The notes under the pieces are model-generated. The model was not told where the DNA came from. It searched no databases and saw only the letters and a list, made by a program, of their open reading frames with translations. The translations under genes and the position numbers were made by a program. Of a DNA stretch of 64,000 nt, positions 16,944 to 24,401 are shown one piece after another. Each line of letters opens with the position of its first letter. The stretch's first letter is position 1. Origin of the DNA: Paenibacillus jilunlii (GTDB lineage: Bacteria; Bacillota; Bacilli; Paenibacillales; Paenibacillaceae); the NCBI RefSeq assembly GCF_900102965.1, contig NZ_FNGM01000022.1, positions 1 to 64,000 on the forward strand. Direction: 5' to 3'.

Positions 16944-18317
16944 ATGCCTCTTCTTGAACAACAAGCCGCGCTGATCGTAGAATTGCTGTCGCTTGAACAT
17001 AAGCAGGACAGCTATCAGCTGGAGGTAGGTCTAACCCGCAGCGGCGGATTCACCCGAAAAGTTCTCCTCATCGATGAATTTACATACCTGCAAATGAATA
17101 TGCTGGCCTCTTCTCAAGGACATAGAGTACGGTTGTCGCTTTACCCGAAATGGGACCCCTTTCGCCGTACATATTTCAGCTCTCTTATCAAAATGAACAG
17201 TACCTGCTCCGAGACACTGTATTTTGCCTGTTCTGAAGCTTATGTCTCACAGCTGCTTCAATTGAAGGAGCTAACCTTTCCGCCGCTTGAAGCAGGCGCG
17301 GTTCCAGCGGAGCTGCCTTCACCTGAGCCGCAGCAGACGGGGCCGCTCACGCGCAGTGCCGGAACCTTCCGCCTGGCCCGCCCGATTGTCCTGAGGTGTA
17401 TTCTATTCAGCCTGCTGTTCGTATTGTTCTTCCTGCGGATGGATGGTACCATATTCAACAGTGCTGAAGCCCATGAGAACTTTACAGAACGGGAACTCTC
17501 TGCCCGCAGCAGTGTTCTAGCCTATGTCCCTGTGATTCACCAAGCATCATTTCAAGGTGCAGAGGCTGAGGCTGTACCTGTGCCGGAAACCGTACCAGTG
17601 CAGGAGCCGGAACGGGAGGCAGGATCAGAGCTAGCTGCAGAATCAGAACCAGGACCAGAGGCGGAAGCAGGACTAGGACCAGAGGCAGAATCAGAATCAG
17701 AGCTACAAGAGGTACAGAGTCCGCTGGTTGAAACTTTGGCGCTGGACGGAAGCAGCTATGAATATAATCTGGCCAAGGGGTATGTGGCTTTATCCTTTGA
17801 CGACGGCCCGTCCAAGTACACTCAGGAAATTGTCGATATTCTGCTGGCGCATGGAGTGGCAGCGAACTTTTTGTTCATCGGCCAGAACGCCCAGCATTAC
17901 CCGCAGGCGGTCCGCTATGCCGATGAGCATGGGATGCCGGTGGGCAGTCACTCCTGGGATCACAGCGACCTGACGAAAAACAGCAGCGGAGAGAACCATA
18001 ATAACCTGCTGCGGTCAGTCCAGGTGCTGGAGCAGAATACCGGAAAGCCGGTAACTGTGTTTCGTCCGCCCTATGGAGCTATCAATGGTTCCGTGGCTGC
18101 TGAAGCCGGGAAACAGAAGCTGAAGGTGCTGCTCTGGAACCGTGATCCTGAAGACTGGAAGGCGGATACTGCGGAGCAGATCACCCAATATTTTTACCAT
18201 ACCGATCCCTCCGGGGGCATCTATCTTCTTCATGAAAAAGCAGTAACGGTCCAAGCACTGCCTGCAATTATAAAATATCTTAAAAGCAAACAGCTGAAAT
18301 TCGCCATTTTCAGATAA
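16944..18317 (+). CDS. Membrane-anchored polysaccharide deacetylase (NodB homology) with a novel N-terminal domain
   Basis: 457 residues. The N-terminal 135 residues form an unrecognised cytoplasmic domain. One transmembrane segment follows near 146-166 (VLRCILFSLLFVLFFL). Then comes an extracellular Pro/Glu/Ala-rich linker with tandem PE and SE repeats. The NodB catalytic domain covers about 275-457. All five CE4 motifs are present: SFDDGP (Asp286/287), HSWDH metal triad, RPPYG, WNRDPEDW and LLHE. It should de-N-acetylate peptidoglycan or another N-acetylated glycan outside the cell. A cytoplasmic sensor-like head on a CE4 enzyme is unusual. Partner of the coiled-coil gene upstream. Confidence 0.9.
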   Translation: MPLLEQQAALIVELLSLEHKQDSYQLEVGLTRSGGFTRKVLLIDEFTYLQMNMLASSQGHRVRLSLYPKWDPFRRTYFSSLIKMNSTCSETLYFACSEAYVSQLLQLKELTFPPLEAGAVPAELPSPEPQQTGPLTRSAGTFRLARPIVLRCILFSLLFVLFFLRMDGTIFNSAEAHENFTERELSARSSVLAYVPVIHQASFQGAEAEAVPVPETVPVQEPEREAGSELAAESEPGPEAEAGLGPEAESESELQEVQSPLVETLALDGSSYEYNLAKGYVALSFDDGPSKYTQEIVDILLAHGVAANFLFIGQNAQHYPQAVRYADEHGMPVGSHSWDHSDLTKNSSGENHNNLLRSVQVLEQNTGKPVTVFRPPYGAINGSVAAEAGKQKLKVLLWNRDPEDWKADTAEQITQYFYHTDPSGGIYLLHEKAVTVQALPAIIKYLKSKQLKFAIFR

Positions 18318-18346
18318 TAGGGCGGGCAGCGGCTGTTCATGTTGAT

Positions 18347-18378
18347 AAAGCGTATCCGAAGTGGCGGGTACGCTTTTT
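18347..18378 (+). terminator. Intrinsic terminator of the deacetylase operon
   Basis: AAAGCGTATCC pairs with GGGTACGCTTT with one bulge, followed by T. The remaining 245 bases before the next gene show no convincing element apart from the AGAGGAT ribosome binding site. Confidence 0.85.
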
Positions 18379-18623
18379 ACATGGATCAATGCTGCTAAGT
18401 TAATGGCTGGCAGCGACGGATGTAGTACGGAATATTTTCTCATTATAGGAACAATGCACTTCTTGAGGCTTGCAGCGTGTTACAAATTGTGGGTAAAGCG
18501 GGGACAGCAGGGGATTCTTCTTGTTTTAATAAAAAAAATTTGAGACAATAAGTGCATGTTGTTAGACGGGGTTCTGCAAGGTAGAATGAATTGAACTTTA
18601 ATGTTTTGAAAAGAGGATAAATC

Positions 18624-19718
18624 ATGAATAAACAATCCATTTATGGATTAACTTTGGAGCAACTGGCGTCCTGGCTCGTAGAGCACGGCCATAAGAAATC
18701 CCGCGCATCCCGGATATGGGAATCCCTGTACCGCCAGCGGGTGAAGGATTTTGCGGAAATGACCGAGGTGAACGGCGAGACGGTGCAGCTGCTGTCCGAG
18801 CATTTTGTTTTTCAAACGATGGATGAGCATGTGAAGCAGGAGTCGGCTGACGGTACGATCAAGTTTCTGTTCCGCCTGAAGGATGGCAATTTGATCGAAA
18901 CGGTGCTGATGCGGCAGAAATATGGTTTGTCCGTCTGCGTGACAACACAGGTGGGCTGCAACATCGGCTGCAGCTTTTGTGCAAGCGGTCTGCTGGCGAA
19001 GAGCCGCGACCTCTCCAGCGGAGAGATTGTCGAGCAGATTATGAAGGTTCAGCATCATCTGGACGGGCTGGGGCTGGGTCAAAGGGTCAGCCATGTGGTG
19101 GTGATGGGGATCGGCGAGCCGTTCGATAACTTTACGAATCTGCTGAATTTCCTGACGATCATCAAGGATCACAAGGGACTGGCGATTGCCGGTAAGGGCA
19201 TCACAGTGTCCACAAGCGGTCTGGCTGACAAAATCAGAGAATTCGCCGATGCCAATATGCAGGTTAACCTGGCAATTTCTTTACATGCGCCCAATAATGA
19301 GCTGCGGACACGGATCATGAAGATCAACCGCGCTATTCCTATAGAGAAGTTAATGCCCGCTATCGATTACTATCTGGAGAAGACGAACCGGAGAATTACC
19401 CTGGAGTACATTCTGCTCAAGGATATCAATGACCGCCAGGAGCATGCCCTGGAGCTGGCCGAGCTGATCGGGGACCGGCGGCAGATGGCCAACGTGAACC
19501 TGATCCCGTACAATCCGGTGGATGAGCACAGCCAATACCAGCGGAGCGAGCGCGAGTCCGTGCGGGCCTTCTTCGATACGCTCAAAAAGCAGGGCGTCAG
19601 CGTAAGCACCCGCCTGGAGCACGGCGTCGATATCGACGCCGCCTGCGGCCAGCTGCGCAGCAAGCAGATCCAAAAGGCCAAAGGCGGCGCTAGCCCGAGC
19701 GGCGTGGCTGCCGGGTAA
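18624..19718 (+). CDS. RlmN/Cfr-family radical SAM 23S rRNA methyltransferase
   Basis: 364 residues. The radical SAM cluster motif CNIGCSFC (Cys112, 116, 119) is followed by GIGEPFDN, ITVSTSG, ISLHAPNNELR and a C-terminal ACGQLR bearing the methyl-carrying Cys. This is the RlmN/Cfr family, which methylates A2503 of 23S rRNA (C2 for RlmN, C8 for Cfr). Overall wording is closer to RlmN, but CASG replaces the usual CAST/CATG after the cluster. Many Paenibacilli carry an extra RlmN-like copy, so this may be a paralogue. The tail after residue 345 is Gly/Ala/Ser-rich. AGAGGAT precedes the ATG. The transcript probably runs through the repeat array to the terminator at 20556. Confidence 0.85.
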   Translation: MNKQSIYGLTLEQLASWLVEHGHKKSRASRIWESLYRQRVKDFAEMTEVNGETVQLLSEHFVFQTMDEHVKQESADGTIKFLFRLKDGNLIETVLMRQKYGLSVCVTTQVGCNIGCSFCASGLLAKSRDLSSGEIVEQIMKVQHHLDGLGLGQRVSHVVVMGIGEPFDNFTNLLNFLTIIKDHKGLAIAGKGITVSTSGLADKIREFADANMQVNLAISLHAPNNELRTRIMKINRAIPIEKLMPAIDYYLEKTNRRITLEYILLKDINDRQEHALELAELIGDRRQMANVNLIPYNPVDEHSQYQRSERESVRAFFDTLKKQGVSVSTRLEHGVDIDAACGQLRSKQIQKAKGGASPSGVAAG

Positions 19719-19834
19719 GCCCCGCGCGGAGAGCCGGTGGCGGGCGGGTAAACCTACGCTGCGCGCAGAGAGCCGGTAGTGGGCCGCAGGAAGGCGGAAA
19801 TGCTGATAGCTCCGTGCGGTGACGGGAATGGGGA

Positions 19835-19972
19835 GGAACAACGGCAGAAATGCCGATAAATCCACCCCCGCGACGGAGTGGGAGGGAGACAACGGCAGAA
19901 AGCCGATAAATCTGCCCCCGCGACGGAGTGGGAGGGAGGCAACGGCAGAAATACTGATAAATCCGCCGGACT
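19835..19972 (+). repeat. Three-copy array with CGGCAGAAATGCCG hairpins
   Basis: About 50-bp units containing AACAACGGCAGAAATGCCG, then GATAAATC and CCCCCGCGACGGAGTGGGAG. The 5' half of the stem equals that of the 60988 array, but the 3' half stops at CCG. Copies 2 and 3 decay (AGAAAGCCG, AGAAATACTG). Confidence 0.75.
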
Positions 19973-19994
19973 TGTCCCTCTTGGCGGGATGGCT

Positions 19995-20537
19995 GAAATC
20001 AAGGGTAAAAATACCTTTGAATGGGCCGCCAAGGCGCGGATGGCTGAAATCAAAGGTAAAAATACCTTTGAATGAGCCAACAAGGTGCGGATGGCGGGAA
20101 ACAAAGGTAAAAATACCTTTGATTGAGCCAACAAGGTGCGGATGGCGGGAAACAAAGGTAAAAATACCTTTGAATGGGCCGCCAAGGCGCGGAAGGCCGA
20201 AATCAAAGGTAAAAATACCTTTGATTGAGCCAGCAAGGCGCCGATCGCCAAAATCAAAGGTAAAAATACCTTTGAATGGGTCGCCAAGGCGCAGATGGCT
20301 GAAATCAAAGGTAAAAATACCTTTGAATGAGCCGACAGGGCGCGGATGGCTGAAATCAAAGGTAAAAATACCTTTGAATGGGCCAACTTGGCGCGGAAGG
20401 CCGAAATCAAAGGTAAAAATACCTTTGAATGGGCCAACTTGGCGCGGAAGGCTGAAATCAAGGGTAAAAATACCTTTGAATGGGCCGCCAAGGCGCGGAA
20501 GGCCGAAATCAAAGGTAAAAATACCTTTGATTGAGCC
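19995..20537 (+). repeat. Eleven-copy 51-bp hairpin array
   Basis: Units start at 19995 and every 51 bases to 20505, with no insertion or deletion. Each contains CAAAGGTA-AAAA-TACCTTTG (8-10 bp stem, tetraloop) plus a spacer such as AATGGGCCGCCAAGGCGCGG. Two copies have AAGGGTA, giving a G:U pair. Because 51 is a multiple of 3, long open frames run through on both strands, but none has a ribosome binding site. The array lies between the RlmN-like gene and its terminator, so it is probably 3'-UTR RNA. Confidence 0.92.
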
Positions 20538-20555
20538 ACCCTTCAATTACAAAGG

Positions 20556-20594
20556 AGCGGAGCCAGGCAAAGTCATCCACCTGGCTCCGCTTTT
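20556..20594 (+). terminator. Intrinsic terminator after the hairpin array
   Basis: AGCGGAGCCAGG pairs perfectly with CCTGGCTCCGCT, followed by TTTT. Confidence 0.88.
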
Positions 20595-20874
20595 GTATTA
20601 GCCGGCAAGTAGTTCTCAGTGGGCGTCACTGCGGCTATTACGCATATGTACACTACGCAGCCTTTCTTCCTCCTGCCAGTAAGAATGCTGCTTTACATGG
20701 ACTACTATTTCTGAAGCGGGGAGGATGAACAAGAAGCAGTCGCTTTTTGCGGCCGTTTTGTCATACATAGAGTGAAAACCAGCTTCTGTATATGGAAGTC
20801 ATACTGGAGCTGTTTTGGATCAGTGACAGACAACTCCTTTCCGGGTATAAAAGAATAGGCAATGCCCGAAGCTT

Positions 20875-21126
20875 ATGAGGATGCTGGCACAATGGATGCG
20901 GTTAGAGAATAGGGGCAGACTGATGGTGCTGCCTGAGCAGTTTATAGGCAAGCTTGAACAACTGGGCTATCTGCGGGATGAGATAGGGAAGCAGAGTCAG
21001 CAGAGGCTGCAGCAAAAGCTTGCAGAGCTGGCGTTAACCGTAGCTCCTGTGCTGTTGGGAGACCGACTGTGGGGGATTCATGCGGAGGAATTGAGCGGGC
21101 GGCCGAGTATTACCGTCAGCTTTTGA
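20875..21126 (+). CDS. Possible small hypothetical protein
   Basis: 83 residues, MRMLAQWMRLENRGR at the start, with helical, Gln/Leu-rich content (SQQRLQQKLAELALTVAPVLLGDRLW). No family, signal or membrane segment is recognised and no clear ribosome binding site precedes either the ATG at 20875 or that at 20896. Composition fits a coding region, but it could be spurious. The 280 bases before it show nothing definite after the terminator at 20594. Confidence 0.35.
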   Translation: MRMLAQWMRLENRGRLMVLPEQFIGKLEQLGYLRDEIGKQSQQRLQQKLAELALTVAPVLLGDRLWGIHAEELSGRPSITVSF

Positions 21127-21255
21127 AGGCGTACGCTCCGGGGGAACTGGCAGTCATTTTCTTAGTGATTAATTCAGCCGCGCGTAATTGTGGAAGCTTC
21201 TGTCGTGGATTGTATGATACAATAACCAGATGATTGAAGAAAAGAGGAATGCGAA

Positions 21256-21543
21256 GTGTTGACATTTACAAGCTACACCGTAGAGAACGTAAGAGATCCA
21301 TTCGGGATTTTAAGCGGCAAGCGATATGAGTTCGTCATTAACCTGGATGTGCCGGAGGATGATGAGCTGTATGAAGAAAATGGGGTATCCGCACGGGTGA
21401 TCGTGAAGGTGGAGGATGAGGATACCAGCATTATCAACTACGATCTGCTTGAGACCACAACCGGCCGGATTTTGGATTTTGATATGGAAGAGGATGAAGA
21501 GGCAGCGTTGGTCCTGTTCTGTAAGGAGCATCTGCCGGCTTAA
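21256..21543 (+). CDS. DUF6509-like small acidic protein
   Basis: 95 residues, strongly acidic. The features FTSYTVENVRDPFGILSGKRYEFVINLDVPEDDELYEENG, then RILDFDMEEDEEAALVLFCKEHL, match a Bacillales family of unknown function (DUF6509, recognised from memory). No signal or membrane segment. The start is TTG at 21256 with AAAGAGGAAT upstream. It forms its own transcription unit with hairpin terminators after it. Function unknown. Confidence 0.75.
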   Translation: MLTFTSYTVENVRDPFGILSGKRYEFVINLDVPEDDELYEENGVSARVIVKVEDEDTSIINYDLLETTTGRILDFDMEEDEEAALVLFCKEHLPA

Positions 21544-21553
21544 GCTGGCACAC

Positions 21554-21633
21554 GGCCCCGGCGGTTCATCGGGGCCCGCAAATGGATAACGAACAAATAG
21601 ACCGCATACCTTTGGGAGGGGGCGGTCTATTTG
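21554..21633. terminator. Two hairpins between convergent genes
   Basis: GGCCCCG/CGGGGCC (21554-21576), then CAAATAGACCGC (21594-21605) pairing with GCGGTCTATTTG (21622-21633). The second can terminate both the + strand gene and the minus strand esterase. Confidence 0.75.
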
Positions 21634-21696
21634 TGTTTATTGGACAGCGGCGCGGCGGAATGGATGTCTATTGACTAAGTTAGTAGCAGGCTCTGC

Positions 21697-22446
21697 CTAC
21701 AAGCACCCGCCCACATAATAATGAATCTGCTTGTTCCACCATGGCCAGTCGTGATCCACATCGTGGCCCCAGTAATCAATCTGTGCCGGGATAGCTTTGC
21801 GCTGGAGCAGGTCCTGGAGCAAGCGGGTCTCATGGAGCATTTCGTCTTCATAGGCGCCCTGACCGGCGCAGAGAATAATCCGGCTGCTGCGGTAGGCGTT
21901 CAGGTAATAGTCATCGGTCAGGTTCGGCAGGTAATGCAGCGGCGAGTTCAGGTAGACCGTTTCGCTCATATAATCACCAAAGAAGTAATAGGTGGAATAG
22001 ACACCGCTAAGCGCAATCAGGGTATCGAATACATGCGGATGGCGGAAAAAGAAGCTGGCACTGTAGTATGCACCCATGGAGCAGCCCGAAATGAGAATCT
22101 TCTGGCCGCTGCCGCCGTTGTTTTCTTTGCTTGACCGCAGAATGCCGGGAATCAGCTCCTGCATGATGTATTTGTCGTACTGCTCATGCCGCTGCACCTT
22201 ATCCTCATGGTTCCAGTGTCCGGAGAAAAAGGTCTCCTCATCAAGGGTGTCGCAGGCCCAAATCTGCAGCTTGCCGGCATTGATGAACTCCGAAAGGGTC
22301 TGAATCATCCCGGAATCCTCGTACTGGTAGAAGCGCCCCAGTGAAGTTGGAAAGACCAGCATCGGTTTGCCGGCATGGCCGTACACTTTGTATTCCATGT
22401 CTCTGTGAAGGTGGCGGCTGTATTCTTTATGGTAGCTTATCCTCAT
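21697..22446 (-). CDS. Alpha/beta hydrolase, putative esterase
   Basis: 249 residues of the esterase-D/PHB-depolymerase-like fold. The nucleophile elbow is GCSMGA near residue 121. The catalytic His is probably in GHDVDHDWPWW near residue 228. The cytoplasmic start is MRISYHKEYSRHLHRDMEYKVYGHAG. There is no signal peptide. Its gene begins 13 bases after the ATP-grasp gene, so they are co-transcribed. Such esterase-ATP-grasp pairs recur in bacteria, suggesting that one makes and the other trims an ester or amide product, but the compound is unknown. Confidence 0.8.
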   Translation of the reverse strand: MRISYHKEYSRHLHRDMEYKVYGHAGKPMLVFPTSLGRFYQYEDSGMIQTLSEFINAGKLQIWACDTLDEETFFSGHWNHEDKVQRHEQYDKYIMQELIPGILRSSKENNGGSGQKILISGCSMGAYYSASFFFRHPHVFDTLIALSGVYSTYYFFGDYMSETVYLNSPLHYLPNLTDDYYLNAYRSSRIILCAGQGAYEDEMLHETRLLQDLLQRKAIPAQIDYWGHDVDHDWPWWNKQIHYYVGGCL

Positions 22447-22459
22447 CCGTCAACACATC

Positions 22460-23629
22460 CTATCCCTCTTCTTGTTGAATATAATTCACGATGTCCCTGA
22501 CGTCCTCCAGACTGGCAGAACGGAATTGATAGGCGCTGTTCCCCATGGCCCGGCTGAACACTTCTTCAATCCCGGCATAATTGACGATCTTGTCCCCATA
22601 CGTCCGGTAAATATCCTCGTGACTGTGGGAATAATGCTTATGCTGCTTGCGGCTGGCATAGCCGGTATAATATTTGCCTTCAAAGGGGCCGCCGGCTTCA
22701 TTGTGCACAACCATGCGTGCCCACTCCCTGTATACATCCACATCATAGGAAAAGTTGATCGCATCGGTCATCCAAGCACCGGGTGGACGCATATTAACTT
22801 CAAGGGCAATAATCCGCCCATCCTTATTGGACTTGAACAATTCGATATGGAAGAAGCGCTCTTTGATATCAAAAGCCTTCAGAATGTTCTTTCCAGCCAG
22901 CTCCACCTCAGGACTGACATCCTTAAGACAGAAATAGTACAGGTGGTTGTCCGTATTGACAACGTCCATCACGCTGTTTTCGAACAGATGGCTGACCGCG
23001 AACACCACGTTGCCCTCAATATCGACCAGTCCGTCATAGGTCAGAATGACGCCGTCAATGAACTCCTCAATAATAAAGGCAACATCATCCGGTTTGGTGT
23101 CAAAAAACTGCTGCAGCTCAGCTTCACTATTGATCTTGTAGGTCATGCTGGCCCCGGAACCAAGGTCGGGCTTGACCACCAGCGGAAAACCGGCACTGCG
23201 GATGAAATCCTGGACGCTGTCCCGGGTAGTGCCGGTGGAGAACTGCACAGTGTCTACTCCGCTTTTACGGAAAAACTCTTTCATCTTGGATTTCTGCTTG
23301 AGGTTATAGACAAAATCCGTCTTGGTGCCGTAAATGTTGAAATCCGTACGGATCGCAGCGTCCTGCTCCAGCCAATATTCATTCAAGGATTCGAAGCGGT
23401 CAATTTTGCCGTATTGATGGGTAAAGTAGCCTACAGCCCGCAGGATCTCGTCGTAATTTTCCAAGCTGCTTACTTTGTAATACTCCGTTAATGCCGACTT
23501 CAGCTTGTCCTCCAGCTGATCATATTCGGCATCCCCGATCCCGAGCACTGTAGCACCCTGCTGATGCAGCTGACTGCAGAAGTCCGCGCTGTTCCTGGGA
23601 AAATGAGGAGAAAAGAAGATAAAGTTCAT
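22460..23629 (-). CDS. ATP-grasp domain ligase
   Basis: 389 residues. A Rossmann-like pre-ATP-grasp lobe (FIFFSPHFPRNSADFCSQLHQQGATVLGIGDAEYD) precedes an ATP-grasp core at about 115-310. The core has FPLVVKPDLGSGASMTYKI (ATP-binding Lys), FIIEEFIDGVILTYDGLVD and ALEVNMRPPGAWMTDAIN (metal-binding E-N). It resembles carboxylate-amine ligases of the CPSase-large-chain/dapdiamide type. TTG at 23650 is possible, but AAAGGGG fits the ATG at 23629. Forms an operon with the esterase and perhaps with the MarR gene 64 bases upstream. Substrates unknown. Confidence 0.82.
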   Translation of the reverse strand: MNFIFFSPHFPRNSADFCSQLHQQGATVLGIGDAEYDQLEDKLKSALTEYYKVSSLENYDEILRAVGYFTHQYGKIDRFESLNEYWLEQDAAIRTDFNIYGTKTDFVYNLKQKSKMKEFFRKSGVDTVQFSTGTTRDSVQDFIRSAGFPLVVKPDLGSGASMTYKINSEAELQQFFDTKPDDVAFIIEEFIDGVILTYDGLVDIEGNVVFAVSHLFENSVMDVVNTDNHLYYFCLKDVSPEVELAGKNILKAFDIKERFFHIELFKSNKDGRIIALEVNMRPPGAWMTDAINFSYDVDVYREWARMVVHNEAGGPFEGKYYTGYASRKQHKHYSHSHEDIYRTYGDKIVNYAGIEEVFSRAMGNSAYQFRSASLEDVRDIVNYIQQEEG

Positions 23630-23693
23630 GCTGCCCAGCCCCTTTGGCAAAATTTAATATGTCCGCATTGTAATTCCGACTTATATTGTATGA

Positions 23694-24176
23694 TTAATTC
23701 AATCTACCAGCTTCAGCCTCTTCCGTCAATCCTTTCGCCCCGGCGCTGCGCTGCGCCAGTTTACGGTTCAGTCTGGCCAGCAGCCCGCTGAAGGCGTGGC
23801 AGTCCTCCGGGGACCAATCCTCAAAGATCTCTTCATACCTCTCCAGACGGATGTTCCGTGCTTCTTCGAGCTTGCGTGTGCCAAGCAGGGTGATCTCAAA
23901 ATAGCTGGATCTTCCGTCCATCGGATCAGGTACCCGGACGGCATAGCCTTTGGCTTCAAGCACACTGGTCTGTCTGCTGATCGTAGAGGTGTCGAGGCCG
24001 AACTCTTCGGCCAGTGCCTTCACCCCAACCTTCTCATGATGAGCCAAATGGTAGAGCAGCGTATATGTCGAGCGGTCCAGCCCGCCGTGCTTTTTGTCCA
24101 GAGAGGACCGGCGGATGAGTGTCATCAGCTCATTGTTAAGAGACTCCAGGTTTTTATCATCTTTTTTATCGTCCAT
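23694..24176 (-). CDS. MarR family transcriptional regulator
   Basis: 160 residues with a central winged helix: LDRSTYTLLYHLAHHEKVGVKALAEEFGLDTSTISRQTSVLEAKGYAVRVPDPMDGRSSYFEITLLG, where DGRSS is the wing tip. MDDKKDDKN at 24176 is preferred because AAGGAAGG lies upstream; the frame is open further to 24245. The gene is divergent from the MFS exporter at 24402, and two similar near-palindromes overlap the exporter promoter, so repression of the pump is the likely role. Confidence 0.9.
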   Translation of the reverse strand: MDDKKDDKNLESLNNELMTLIRRSSLDKKHGGLDRSTYTLLYHLAHHEKVGVKALAEEFGLDTSTISRQTSVLEAKGYAVRVPDPMDGRSSYFEITLLGTRKLEEARNIRLERYEEIFEDWSPEDCHAFSGLLARLNRKLAQRSAGAKGLTEEAEAGRLN

Positions 24177-24285
24177 GGCATAGTTTCCTTCCTTTACTGA
24201 GTACTCTTCTCCATTATTATAGTGAACATGCAGAGCAACAAGCAAAAATCACAGCCAGGAATGAAAGGGCATGAAACAAGTCATA

Positions 24286-24343
24286 TTGACTTTCATAAAT
24301 GTAGTTGTATAATACACATATAACAATTTAATTGTACTATACA
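24286..24343 (+). promoter_or_regulatory. Exporter promoter with two MarR operators
   Basis: TTGACT (24286-24291) and TATAAT (24308-24313) have a 16-bp spacer. Two near-identical palindromic 12-mers, TTGTATAATACA (24305-24316, over the -10) and TTGTACTATACA (24332-24343, over the start region), lie 27 bp apart. Confidence 0.8.
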
Positions 24344-24401
24344 CCTAAATTACAGAGGAAGCGGATAAGATTTCCTTGTTTTTAACGGAGGAGAGAATGA
24401 A

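Noticed and set aside
18361..18543. 60-codon open frame before the RlmN/Cfr-like gene as a drug-sensing leader peptide
   Set aside because: No ribosome binding site, it overlaps the upstream terminator, and there is no clear alternative stem pairing with the methyltransferase start.
19995..20537. CRISPR array
   Set aside because: The supposed spacers are themselves near-identical, the period is 51 bp with a hairpin core, and there are no cas genes nearby.
19350..20546. Long open frame on the minus strand through the hairpin array and the RlmN-like gene (398 codons)
   Set aside because: It overlaps the well-supported methyltransferase on the other strand and is kept open only by the 51-bp period. 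No ribosome binding site is seen.
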